A stretch of DNA of 64,000 bases, from positions 124,001 through 188,000 of the forward strand of contig NZ_JIAF01000004.1 in NCBI RefSeq assembly GCF_000688375.1. Direction: 5' to 3'. A model generated the notes under the pieces. That model worked only from the letters and a program-made list of their open reading frames with translations, was not told where the DNA came from and ran no database searches. Shown one piece after another: positions 35,213-42,919 of this stretch. This stretch comes from Prevotella sp. HUN102. Its GTDB lineage: Bacteria; Bacteroidota; Bacteroidia; Bacteroidales; Bacteroidaceae. Both the position numbers and the translations under genes were made by a program. The number at the start of each line of letters is the position of its first letter. Positions within the stretch are counted from its first letter, which is position 1.

Positions 35213-36238
35213 TTAGAGCACTTTGACTTTCCACGTTACACCTACGTCTACACAAGAGAGCTTGTCTTGCACAACTCCGTTAGAATTGGTGTTCTTTCCG
35301 AAAGCGTAACTGTAATTTCCGTGTACTCGGAGACGCTTATCCTTCAATGGATAATACTCAACGCCGGCACCTACACGTGTCAGTTCCGTTCCATCCTGTA
35401 CTGCATAGTCAGCAGCTGTACCGGACTGGTTCACTTCGTAACTGGCCTTTGCATAGACATTTAACTTCTCCGTAGGCTGATATGACACTTGCCCGATTAC
35501 CGAACAGTCCTTGCCGATGAAAGTCTGATGCGAAGCAGCACGGTTCATAAGGTCTAACTCCACCTGAACCTTGTCGCCAAGATAGAACTTGCTGCCCAAG
35601 GAGATGTAGTTGATGTATTTTCCCGGTGCGTATTCCGACAGATTAACAGACCACAGACCTTCGTATATTCCGTGCCTTCCCTGCCACATCAGGTTGAAAG
35701 CATACATATCTTCCTTATTGCCTGTCAGTCCTTCGTAAGTCTTCTGATATGGACTCTGGCAAATCTGTGCGCTGAACACATCCTTTCCCGCGTTAGGCGT
35801 GTACTCTCCTACCAATCCCCACTGATAACAAGGGAAGTTATAGCAGAAATCTGAGAGGAAATAGCAGTCTATCGGTGCAGGTATCAGCTCCCATCCTGCT
35901 ACCAAGACGATGTACTTACCTGCGATCAACGAAAGTTTATCCGTTGGTTTGTATTTCAGATACAGCCAGTCCGTAGCATTGAAGAAATTGTAATCCTTAT
36001 TGATACCGTTGAATCTGTGTCGGAAAGCATACGAGAATTTCGGTGCAAGGTCGCCTTTCAGGATTACGTTTACCACGTTTCCCTTGAATCCTGTCTCATC
36101 TGCAATCTTTTTTCCATCGAGCGTTGTGTGCTGATAGTCGCCCCTTGCCTCGAAAGTGATGTTAATAGGCTTACTCTCTTGAGCCGTAGCCACAACAGAA
36201 CCAAGCATCATCAGTGCCAATACAGTTTTCAGTCTCAT
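35213..36238 (-). CDS. Outer-membrane porin-like beta-barrel protein
   Basis: This 341-residue protein has a signal peptide (MRLKTVLALMMLGSVVATAQ) and then alternating amphipathic strands with aromatic girdles (FSYAFRHRFNG, DWLYLKYKPTDKLSLIAGKY, NVYAKASYEVNQSG). It ends in WKVKVL without the usual C-terminal Phe. The strand pattern and the size suggest a 16-strand porin of the OprO/P or general porin type in Bacteroidota. There is no TonB plug. It sits between two YitT genes on the same strand with its own terminator. Confidence 0.78.
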   Translation of the reverse strand: MRLKTVLALMMLGSVVATAQESKPINITFEARGDYQHTTLDGKKIADETGFKGNVVNVILKGDLAPKFSYAFRHRFNGINKDYNFFNATDWLYLKYKPTDKLSLIAGKYIVLVAGWELIPAPIDCYFLSDFCYNFPCYQWGLVGEYTPNAGKDVFSAQICQSPYQKTYEGLTGNKEDMYAFNLMWQGRHGIYEGLWSVNLSEYAPGKYINYISLGSKFYLGDKVQVELDLMNRAASHQTFIGKDCSVIGQVSYQPTEKLNVYAKASYEVNQSGTAADYAVQDGTELTRVGAGVEYYPLKDKRLRVHGNYSYAFGKNTNSNGVVQDKLSCVDVGVTWKVKVL

Positions 36239-36294
36239 AGTATTTTATATTAGATTTAGCAGTAAAGCTCTCCATTTTCCAATGGAGAGAATAC

Positions 36295-37269
36295 TTATCT
36301 TATATTTTTGCTACGCTTGCTTTTATTCCAATAACCATAAACTTCGCTCACGGTATCAGTAGTACAGAACGAATCAATATGATTCTGACCCAGATAAGCC
36401 ATCAGTTTTCCAAGGTCTTCACTGGTCAATACAATCTCCAACTGCATATTTTTCTCATTGCTGTAACCACCGATGATTTCGTGCATAGTAACACCTCGAC
36501 GCAATGTATTGACCACATAGTCCTTAATTTTCTCGTGTTCTTTTGAAATAATGAAGACACGGTTCTTTGAATTCATACTCATCATAAAGCGACTGAGTAT
36601 CAAACCGTTCAACCAAGTACCGATAAGACCGATAATCACAAGGCTTGGAGGATTGATGGCAAACGCCGTAGCACAGATGAGCGCACCGGCAATAGATACT
36701 GCCGTACCAAGATTTATTCCCGTATATTTGTTGATAATCTTTGCCAAAATGTCAAGTCCACCCGTAGAAGCGTTGATGCTGAACAGAATGCTCTGCGAAG
36801 CACTCAGAATGACAACGAAGCAAAGCAGGTCGAACCACGGATTGGCGATTGCCTGCCCGGCTACATAGACGGTAAATATAGACTCAGACATAGGGAAAAT
36901 TGTGCCGAGGAAGTCAATCATAGGACCGAGAATCAACGCTGTATATACGGTTTTTGCACCAAACTCATTGCCGATAAGCAAGAACGAGAGCACCAATAAG
37001 ACAGCATTGATAATGAAAATAACGGTTCCGACAGACACGAAAGGCATCAATTTTGCCAACACGAGCGAAAGACCCGTAATAGATCCTACAATTAATTTAC
37101 TTGGAATCAAGAAGAAATAAACACCAAGTGCTGCTACAAACATACCAAGTGTCATTATTACCAGTTCTATCCAGAACTTTCTTGTACACAGCAATTTACC
37201 AACAAAAGACAATCCATCTTTCATCTTGTCAGCCAAAGAATGTTTGCTGAAATCTTCATTGTTACTCAT
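36295..37269 (-). CDS. YitT-family membrane protein (second paralogue)
   Basis: This 324-residue protein has the same layout as its neighbour: membrane helices at about 35-200 with FFLIPSKLIVGSITGLSLVL and LFSINASTGGLDILAKIINK, then the DUF2179 domain (VFIISKEHEKIKDYVVNTLR and GVTMHEIIGGYSNEKNMQLE). It starts with a longer cytoplasmic leader than the first copy. A -7 box lies at 37380-37387. The porin gene follows 56 bp downstream, so it may be co-transcribed. Confidence 0.88.
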   Translation of the reverse strand: MSNNEDFSKHSLADKMKDGLSFVGKLLCTRKFWIELVIMTLGMFVAALGVYFFLIPSKLIVGSITGLSLVLAKLMPFVSVGTVIFIINAVLLVLSFLLIGNEFGAKTVYTALILGPMIDFLGTIFPMSESIFTVYVAGQAIANPWFDLLCFVVILSASQSILFSINASTGGLDILAKIINKYTGINLGTAVSIAGALICATAFAINPPSLVIIGLIGTWLNGLILSRFMMSMNSKNRVFIISKEHEKIKDYVVNTLRRGVTMHEIIGGYSNEKNMQLEIVLTSEDLGKLMAYLGQNHIDSFCTTDTVSEVYGYWNKSKRSKNIR

Positions 37270-37379
37270 AACTAATTTGATTTAGATTTTTATAGTATTA
37301 TAGATTTTCCCCATATTACAGCCAGTTCCATTGCAGTCTACAAAGACAGACGGTCAGGCGTGGTATTAAATATACTTTG

Positions 37380-37387
37380 CAAAAATA
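37380..37387 (-). promoter_or_regulatory. -7 promoter box of the second YitT gene
   Basis: TATTTTTG on the minus strand, 110 bases before the ATG. Confidence 0.4.
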
Positions 37388-37593
37388 CTGCTTTAAAATG
37401 AAACAACAAATTTTTAAAGTCAAAAAGTTAATTATTTTTGCCTTAAAACTCGGTTTTTAACAAATAAAGTGGAACAACAACAATCAATAAAAACACTTAA
37501 ACTATCAATTTATCAGTCAGTTACAAAATGAGAACAAGGCGAAATGTCTTTCACTTTCAATTTGAAACATATAAATTTATCATAAATTATCAC

Positions 37594-37601
37594 TATCTTT
37601 G
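37594..37601 (+). promoter_or_regulatory. -7 promoter box of the epimerase-like gene
   Basis: TATCTTTG, 32 bases before the ATG at 37634. Confidence 0.5.
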
Positions 37602-37633
37602 CAAATATATTATAATTTAGAAACAACGCAATT

Positions 37634-38500
37634 ATGGAACAAATAGCAAATGACTTCCTGACCATTAAAGTTTCGGAAATTGGAGCTGAACTGACAAGCA
37701 TTAAGGACGAAAACGGAAAAGAATACCTATGGCAGGGCAATCCGAAGTATTGGACTCGCCATTCCCCTATCCTCTTCCCCATCGTCGGGGCAGTCTGGAA
37801 CGATACTTTCCACATAGACGGCAAAGAATATGAATCCAAACGGCACGGTTTTGCGCGCGACACAGCATTCCGTCTCATCAAAAAGGACAGCAACAAACTC
37901 ACGTTCAGTATGCACGACACGGAAGAAACCTACAAAAAGTTTCCCTTCCGCTTCATTCTCGGCGTTACTTACAGACTGGAACGCAACAAAATCCACGTGG
38001 TATGGCACGTTCAGAACACGGACGACAAGGATATCCACTTCCAGATTGGCGGGCATCCGGCGTTCAACCTCCCCGACATTACAGAAGGAGAGCCCATTCA
38101 CGGCTACTTGAAAATGGACGCAGAAAACCTTAAACGCACGGAACTCACGCACGAAGGCTACCGGAAACCATCGCGCAAGGATATGGAAACCGATGAAGGC
38201 ATACTGGAATTTACCGAAGAAACTTTCAGGAACGATGCGCTGATTTTCGATAATTGCCAGTTGCACGATGTTCAATTACTAAACAGAAGGGGCGAACCCG
38301 AAGTATCGGTTCACTTCAACACACCTGCTGTCGGCATCTGGACTCCCTACGGCAAGAATGCACCTTTCCTATGTATCGAACCGTGGTATGGCATAGCAGA
38401 CGCAACTGACTACACGGGCGAATTCAAAGACCGCCATCTTATGAACCATCTGCTGCCCGGTGCCAGCTTTATGAGCGAATACATTATTCAGATAAGATAA
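37634..38500 (+). CDS. Aldose 1-epimerase-family protein
   Basis: This 288-residue cytoplasmic protein has the galactose-mutarotase fold. Conserved segments are GAELTSIKDENGKEYLWQG, ESKRHGFARDTAFRLI (active-site His), FQIGGHPAFNLP (second His) and VGIWTPYGKNAPFLCIEPWYG (with a catalytic-type Glu). This is the aldose 1-epimerase-related group, several members of which have unknown sugar substrates. It stands alone with its own promoter box and terminator. Confidence 0.85.
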   Translation: MEQIANDFLTIKVSEIGAELTSIKDENGKEYLWQGNPKYWTRHSPILFPIVGAVWNDTFHIDGKEYESKRHGFARDTAFRLIKKDSNKLTFSMHDTEETYKKFPFRFILGVTYRLERNKIHVVWHVQNTDDKDIHFQIGGHPAFNLPDITEGEPIHGYLKMDAENLKRTELTHEGYRKPSRKDMETDEGILEFTEETFRNDALIFDNCQLHDVQLLNRRGEPEVSVHFNTPAVGIWTPYGKNAPFLCIEPWYGIADATDYTGEFKDRHLMNHLLPGASFMSEYIIQIR

Positions 38501-38533
38501 TCCTGCACGAAAGCCTCGCACTATCCATACAAC

Positions 38534-38578
38534 AATGCCTTCTTCTCCTTGAATCATCAAAGGGAAGAAGGCATTTCC
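38534..38578 (+). terminator. Terminator of the epimerase-like gene
   Basis: AATGCCTTCTTC (38534-38545) pairs perfectly with GAAGAAGGCATT (38564-38575), followed by a short T run. Confidence 0.75.
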
Positions 38579-38598
38579 GTTAAGATATGTTTTTCGAA

Positions 38599-39486
38599 TC
38601 ACTTACTTATTATTTTCTCCATTACCTTGGCAGGGAAAGAGACGAGCTGCATCTTTTCAGCATCAAACATCGTGCAATAGTCTTCCTTGAAAGCCGTCTG
38701 AAGCACATACATCTGCGTAATGCCATACAAATTGTAGCCGTAGAGCATAAAGTTTGCTATATCCGTCGGAGTAATATAAGGCGTAAGGTCTGTATGCGAA
38801 TGGATTAAAGCTCTCATTTTCCTACCTTCCACAACAGCCGGTATCTCCAAGAACGTGCGGTGATACCTGCGCCAAGAGGTCAGATTCAGCCTTGCGTCAA
38901 AGTCGAACGAATAGTCATCGCCAATCGGCTGCACGCCATTTTTCGTAGTACCACGGAGCAGATACAGCCTGTATCCACCATTCAGAAGTGGAACACAATC
39001 CCAATTTAGCCCTTCAGTGCTCGTCAGCCGGATGCTGTCTCCTTTCAATTCTATTGCTTTTGTCTGAACAGTACGCTTCACGTTTGCAAGTCTTTCCTCG
39101 TCGGGAGTTATCGGTCTGACCTCGCCGCACCATTTTCCTTTATTGATATTTGTGTCCAAAATATATTCAAACAGAACCTCCCGACTGGCTAAAGACACAT
39201 AAATGAATTTCCAAGTATGGTCATCGACTGCCATCATAGCCGTGCCGTCAATCCTGTCGATGTTCCTCGTGCCGTATTTCATCAGACTGTCAGCCGCCTG
39301 CCACTGAGTAATCTCATAGGCATACAGCCGCAGTCCTTCCTCCAGAATTGAATCGTTGATGGCCTGCATACGTTCGGCAGAAGGCACTTTCAGTTTCTTT
39401 ACCTTATCCTTTGAATACAACGAAACGGAAAAAGCACCAATAATGAATACCAATACCAAAGTCCGAAGATAAATAAGACGTCTCAT
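38599..39486 (-). CDS. Exported protein of unknown function
   Basis: From the ATG at 39486 the product has 295 residues, with a signal peptide or single anchor (MRRLIYLRTLVLVFIIGAFS) and no family I can name. The mature part is mixed alpha/beta with LEEGLRLYAYEITQWQAADSL, FDARLNLTSWRRYHRTFLE and ALIHSHTDLTPYITPTDIAN. The last of these has a His-Ser-His-Thr-Asp run that could bind metal, but this is not shown. The shorter start is used because a -7 box lies at 39519-39526, inside the longer open frame to 39552. Confidence 0.65.
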   Translation of the reverse strand: MRRLIYLRTLVLVFIIGAFSVSLYSKDKVKKLKVPSAERMQAINDSILEEGLRLYAYEITQWQAADSLMKYGTRNIDRIDGTAMMAVDDHTWKFIYVSLASREVLFEYILDTNINKGKWCGEVRPITPDEERLANVKRTVQTKAIELKGDSIRLTSTEGLNWDCVPLLNGGYRLYLLRGTTKNGVQPIGDDYSFDFDARLNLTSWRRYHRTFLEIPAVVEGRKMRALIHSHTDLTPYITPTDIANFMLYGYNLYGITQMYVLQTAFKEDYCTMFDAEKMQLVSFPAKVMEKIISK

Positions 39487-39518
39487 AGGCTGTTTACTGC
39501 TTAAAGTTACAGATAGTA

Positions 39519-39526
39519 CAAAGGTA
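39519..39526 (-). promoter_or_regulatory. -7 promoter box of the exported-protein gene
   Basis: TACCTTTG on the minus strand, 32 bases upstream of the chosen ATG at 39486. It decides against a start at 39552. Confidence 0.5.
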
Positions 39527-39571
39527 GAAAAATAATCTGTTTCAGGTCTCATTTATTTCATTTTTCTATAT

Positions 39572-39605
39572 AAAAAACTCCTCTTGACCTTCTGGCCAAG
39601 AGGAG
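39572..39605 (-). terminator. Terminator of the DoxX gene
   Basis: CTCCTCTTG (39578-39586) pairs with CAAGAGGAG (39597-39605). On the minus strand the stem is followed by TTTTTTATA. Confidence 0.85.
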
Positions 39606-39630
39606 CATCACTTCCTTATAAATAAATGTA

Positions 39631-40062
39631 TCAGTTCTTGCTTAACCTGTTTCCAATCAGTCCATCGACAGAAATCCTACCCGGCCCTGCAATGAGATAG
39701 CCGATGAAGATAATGAGATAGATGAATGCCAACTCGCCTCCCGTTGCAAACGATCCCTGATGAGCCACGAAGAAAGCCACAAACATTGAGAATATCATCG
39801 GGATGACTGCCAGACGCGTGAGGAATCCCAATGCCAAGGCTATGCCGCAAACCAATTCGCCGAAGATAACCAATACCACCGACAGCTCATTGCCCAAACC
39901 TATCGGGTCCTGAAAGGCTGCTACCGTGGCATCGAAGTTCTGCAACTTGCTCAAACCGTGGCTGGCAAATGTCAATCCAAATACCAAACGCCCCAAAAGG
40001 AGGGCTGCCGAAAACTTTGATTCTTCTTTTAATGAGGGGAATAAATATCCTAATACTTTCAT
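39631..40062 (-). CDS. DoxX-family membrane protein
   Basis: This 143-residue protein has four membrane helices. The DoxX/DUF417-like pattern is visible in LLLGRLVFGLTFASHGLSKL, FGELVCGIALALGFLTRLAV and GGELAFIYLIIFIGYLIAGPG. Family members are small quinone- or redox-linked membrane proteins, but the role of this one is not known. It is monocistronic with a -7 box at 40108-40115 and a clean terminator. Confidence 0.85.
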   Translation of the reverse strand: MKVLGYLFPSLKEESKFSAALLLGRLVFGLTFASHGLSKLQNFDATVAAFQDPIGLGNELSVVLVIFGELVCGIALALGFLTRLAVIPMIFSMFVAFFVAHQGSFATGGELAFIYLIIFIGYLIAGPGRISVDGLIGNRLSKN

Positions 40063-40107
40063 ATCTACAATCTTTTTACTTTATTATTAAACTCAGTTAT
40101 TATACTG

Positions 40108-40115
40108 CAAAGCTA
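40108..40115 (-). promoter_or_regulatory. -7 promoter box of the DoxX gene
   Basis: TAGCTTTG on the minus strand, 45 bases before the ATG. Confidence 0.45.
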
Positions 40116-40316
40116 CGATTTAATTTCCATTCGACCTTATTTTCAAGCCATTATTTTCCTTTTCAGAACAGTTTTTAGCCGAAAATACCATCAATATGGT
40201 ATGAAAAACTCCCCAAATGAAGAAGTATTTTCTTATAATGGAAGCAGAAATGCGAGATGGATTCAGAGAAAACAAAAAACCAAACAACCGATTATCAGTT
40301 ATTTGGTTTCATTTTG

Positions 40317-40387
40317 TTGGGATACTCGGACTCGAACCAAGAATGACAGGACCAGAATCTGTAGTGTTACCATTACACCATATCCCA
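40317..40387 (-). tRNA. tRNA-Gln (anticodon CTG)
   Basis: On the minus strand the 7-bp acceptor TGGGATA (40387-40381) pairs with TATCCCA (40324-40318), followed by discriminator A; CCA is not encoded. The D arm has GTGT/ACAC, the anticodon loop is TTCTGGT with anticodon CTG (40355-40353), and the T arm is CTTGG/CCGAG with loop TTCGAGT. The base pair at 31-39 is A-C. It reads CAG codons. The gene stands alone. Confidence 0.93.
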
Positions 40388-40788
40388 ATACTAAGCAATC
40401 GTTTATGCTTTTGCGTTTGCAAAGTTACTACCTTTTCATTAAATAACAAAGAAAAATCCACATTTTTTTATCATTCAAATAAATATTCTTCTGTTTTCCG
40501 CCTTTGCAAGTGCAAAATTCAATCTATACAAAACGGAATTGGAGAGACTGCGAAAGCTAAACTTGTCCATTTGTCTTTCTTCCACTGCCGTTGCAAACGG
40601 CTGAAAACAGATAAGCAAAATGTTCGGAATGAAAAACGGAACTGCCTATTATGGCTGTCGGTTATGAACACGCATATACTGTAAAATTTCATTACCAAAA
40701 AACGCACATTATTTTTCTGCAATCTGGAAAAAGAACAGCCGTAATCGGACAAAAATCAACCAGTTCCGGCAACCTTTCACTCCCATTA

Positions 40789-40845
40789 TCCGAAGAACGT
40801 TTTGCATTCTTGCGACAAATGGAATGCGCCTGACGCAAGAATGGA
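40789..40845. repeat. GCGAAGA palindromic repeat, copy G (degenerate)
   Basis: CCGAAGAACG and GCATTCTTGCGACAAATGGAA blocks, then CGCAAGAATGG, resemble the family in order, but the arms are broken. Confidence 0.45.
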
Positions 40846-41084
40846 AGATGAAAGTGTGAAGAGAAGGAGCAGAAACAAGGTCGTTATTTCCTATTAATTG
40901 TTTCATTTAGGAACTTTTCTGCGTAAATTTAATGCACACATTACCCAAATCTATAACAAACGGCTGACAAACAATCACTTAACAACGCACATCCATAATT
41001 CGTATATTTGAAAAATAAAAAATGTTTGTCCGAAATAATCGAATTATAAAGAGGGTTTTGTCAAGATTCTTCACAAAAAACAAA

Positions 41085-41217
41085 GCCGTAAATGCAAGAC
41101 CGATGAAGTTTTAAGTTGTTGTTTTCTTCCTGTACGCCAGCATTCACGGCTGCGCCTGAACAGGATTCTGTATTTGAAACAACTCACAATAAACTTCATA
41201 GGCCTTGCATTCACGGC
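41085..41217. repeat. 133-bp long inverted repeat
   Basis: The left arm 41085-41111 (starting GCCGTAAATGCAAG) and right arm 41191-41217 (ending CTTGCATTCACGGC) match at 24 of 27 positions as inverted repeats. Further AGTTGTT/AACAACT pairing extends them inwards. The arm-end motif GCATTCACGGC occurs a further time inside, at 41140-41150. It ends 9 bp before the stop of the transporter gene. Confidence 0.75.
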
Positions 41218-41226
41218 ATATTTCAC

Positions 41227-42693
41227 TTAGTAAATCCCCAATACTCCGTGGTAAAAGGCAGACAGCATATAGGCCACAAGCGTGCTGACGAGCACGGAAA
41301 CAAGCCCCGGCATCATAAAACTGTGGTTCAACAAGTATTTGCCGATAACCGTTGTACCTGTCCGGTCGAAGTTCACAGTCGCAATATCAGACGGATAATT
41401 CGGGATGAAGAAGTAGCCGTAGACGCTCGGGAGCACGCCGAGAAGAATATATCCGGGAATATCGAGCGTGTAAGCCAACGGCAACATCGCAACGACCACC
41501 GCCCCCTGAGAGTTGATAAGCACCGAAACAAGGAAGAAAGCTATCGCAATTGTCCACGGATAGGCTGCCACCATATCGCCCAGCATCGTCTGCATTTCGT
41601 TCATATAATTGCTGAAATAAGTGTCGGCGAGCCAAGCGATGCCGTAGATTGCCACCACAGCCACCATTCCACTCTGCCAAACTGCACCTCCGACAGCCTT
41701 TTTCGGCGAAGCCTTGCAGAAGATAATCATCAATGCTGCGGCGGAAATCATAATGATCTGAATGACAAGATTCATCTTCTGGTGTTTCGTTACCTGTTCG
41801 GTTACGCCTGCCATAACAACACCTGCCTTTGCCAATTGCTGTGCAGTCTCGGTTACGCCACCGGGAAGCGTAATGCTTTCAGGTCCACCGTCTACCACTT
41901 GTATCTCCGTGTAACTGGGAAGCAGGTTCTGGAATACGGCAAAGAGCACGATAACGCACAAAGCTCCAAAGAAAATGTAGACTGCGCGCTTGGCATTCGG
42001 ATTTATTTCCTTGTCGAGTGTGGTGGCAGAACCACCATAAATATACTCATATTGTGCCGGATCCTGAAGTTTCTTCTGAAATTCAGGGTCTTTATCCAAG
42101 TCCAAACCACGGTGATAGGACGCTGCCGCGGCAGCGATAAGGCCACAGAGACAGGCCGGAATGGAAACCATCAGCACTTTCGGAATGGTAATGTCGAAAC
42201 CATTTGCTGCCGAAATAGTAACGAAAGCCACTACGGCAGCGGCGATTGGAGAGCAGGTAATGCCCACCTGCGATGCAATACTGGCTACGCCACAAGGACG
42301 TGCAGGACGGATTCCCTTCTTGATGGCGATGTCGCAAATGATAGGCATCAGCGTGTAGACCACGTGTCCGGTACCCACAAGCACGGTAAGGAAAAACGTA
42401 CAGATGGGAGCAAGAAAAGTGATACGGTCGGGATGCTTTCTCAGCAGGCGTTCGGCAATCTGAATCAGCCAGTCCATTCCTCCCGAAGCCTGCAAGATGC
42501 CTGCACAAGTAACGGCAGCGATGATGATGTAGATAACGTCGGTAGGAGGCGTTCCCGGCTTAAGCCCAAACCCGAATACGAGCAACGCAAGTCCGATACC
42601 TGAAATTGCACCGAGCGCAAGGCTTCCATAACGCGAGCCTACCCATAAAGCTATCAGCACTACTAATAGCTGGATAATCATTGTAATAGTCAT
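41227..42693 (-). CDS. Anaerobic C4-dicarboxylate transporter, Dcu family
   Basis: This 488-residue protein has 10-12 membrane helices. Characteristic pieces are VLVGTGHVVYTLMPIICDIA, IRPARPCGVASIASQVGITC, SPIAAAVVAFVTISA and VFFIPNYPSDIATVNFDRTG-like C-terminal segments (here YFFIPNYPSDIATVNFDRTG). These are typical of DcuA/DcuB-type carriers, which exchange fumarate for succinate. It is longer than DcuA/DcuB (about 435-445), mainly by a central loop (about 205-240 and 275-310). Menaquinone genes elsewhere in the window fit fumarate respiration. Its -7 box lies at 42746-42753. Confidence 0.9.
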   Translation of the reverse strand: MTITMIIQLLVVLIALWVGSRYGSLALGAISGIGLALLVFGFGLKPGTPPTDVIYIIIAAVTCAGILQASGGMDWLIQIAERLLRKHPDRITFLAPICTFFLTVLVGTGHVVYTLMPIICDIAIKKGIRPARPCGVASIASQVGITCSPIAAAVVAFVTISAANGFDITIPKVLMVSIPACLCGLIAAAAASYHRGLDLDKDPEFQKKLQDPAQYEYIYGGSATTLDKEINPNAKRAVYIFFGALCVIVLFAVFQNLLPSYTEIQVVDGGPESITLPGGVTETAQQLAKAGVVMAGVTEQVTKHQKMNLVIQIIMISAAALMIIFCKASPKKAVGGAVWQSGMVAVVAIYGIAWLADTYFSNYMNEMQTMLGDMVAAYPWTIAIAFFLVSVLINSQGAVVVAMLPLAYTLDIPGYILLGVLPSVYGYFFIPNYPSDIATVNFDRTGTTVIGKYLLNHSFMMPGLVSVLVSTLVAYMLSAFYHGVLGIY

Positions 42694-42745
42694 AATGTTT
42701 ATGTGTTGATTAATATTTCAGTCTAAACAGGCTTTGCTGATTTTG

Positions 42746-42753
42746 CAAAAGTA
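42746..42753 (-). promoter_or_regulatory. -7 promoter box of the Dcu gene
   Basis: TACTTTTG on the minus strand, 52 bases before the ATG. Confidence 0.45.
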
Positions 42754-42867
42754 ATGTAAAAAAAGGAAATGTAGTGATAAATATTTCCTGTAAATCTGTC
42801 ATTTCTACCTTTTTGCAACAAAAATTCAATGGGAAACGACAAAAATGGCATCAATTTTAGGGAAAAC

Positions 42868-42896
42868 AAAAGGCATTCCTTTGCGGAATGCCTTTT
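42868..42896 (-). terminator. Terminator of the DUF349 gene
   Basis: AAAAGGCATTCC pairs with GGAATGCCTTTT across a 6-base loop centred near 42882. The minus strand continues TTTTGTTTTC. Confidence 0.8.
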
Positions 42897-42919
42897 ATAT
42901 ATACTGATTGAATCTCAGT

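Larger units (their letters stand above)
37270..37633. other. Divergent intergenic region, YitT and aldose-epimerase-like genes
   Basis: This 364-bp AT-rich stretch has -7 boxes on both strands (37380-37387 and 37594-37601). No gene or other structure was noticed. Confidence 0.55.
40388..41226. other. Intergenic region between tRNA-Gln and Dcu transporter
   Basis: This 839-bp stretch is AT-rich. It has a degenerate GCGAAGA repeat (40789-40845) and a 133-bp inverted repeat (41085-41217) just before the transporter stop codon. Open frames on it are not credible. Confidence 0.6.

Noticed and set aside
40201..40684. Small plus-strand open frames around 40.2-40.7 kb
   Set aside because: They run through the tRNA-Gln gene on the opposite strand and have no start context or domain.
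41116..42603. 495-codon plus-strand open frame
   Set aside because: It lies antisense to the Dcu transporter, which has strong family motifs and membrane helices. The plus-strand translation is His/Cys/Arg-rich without any domain, as expected for a mirror frame.
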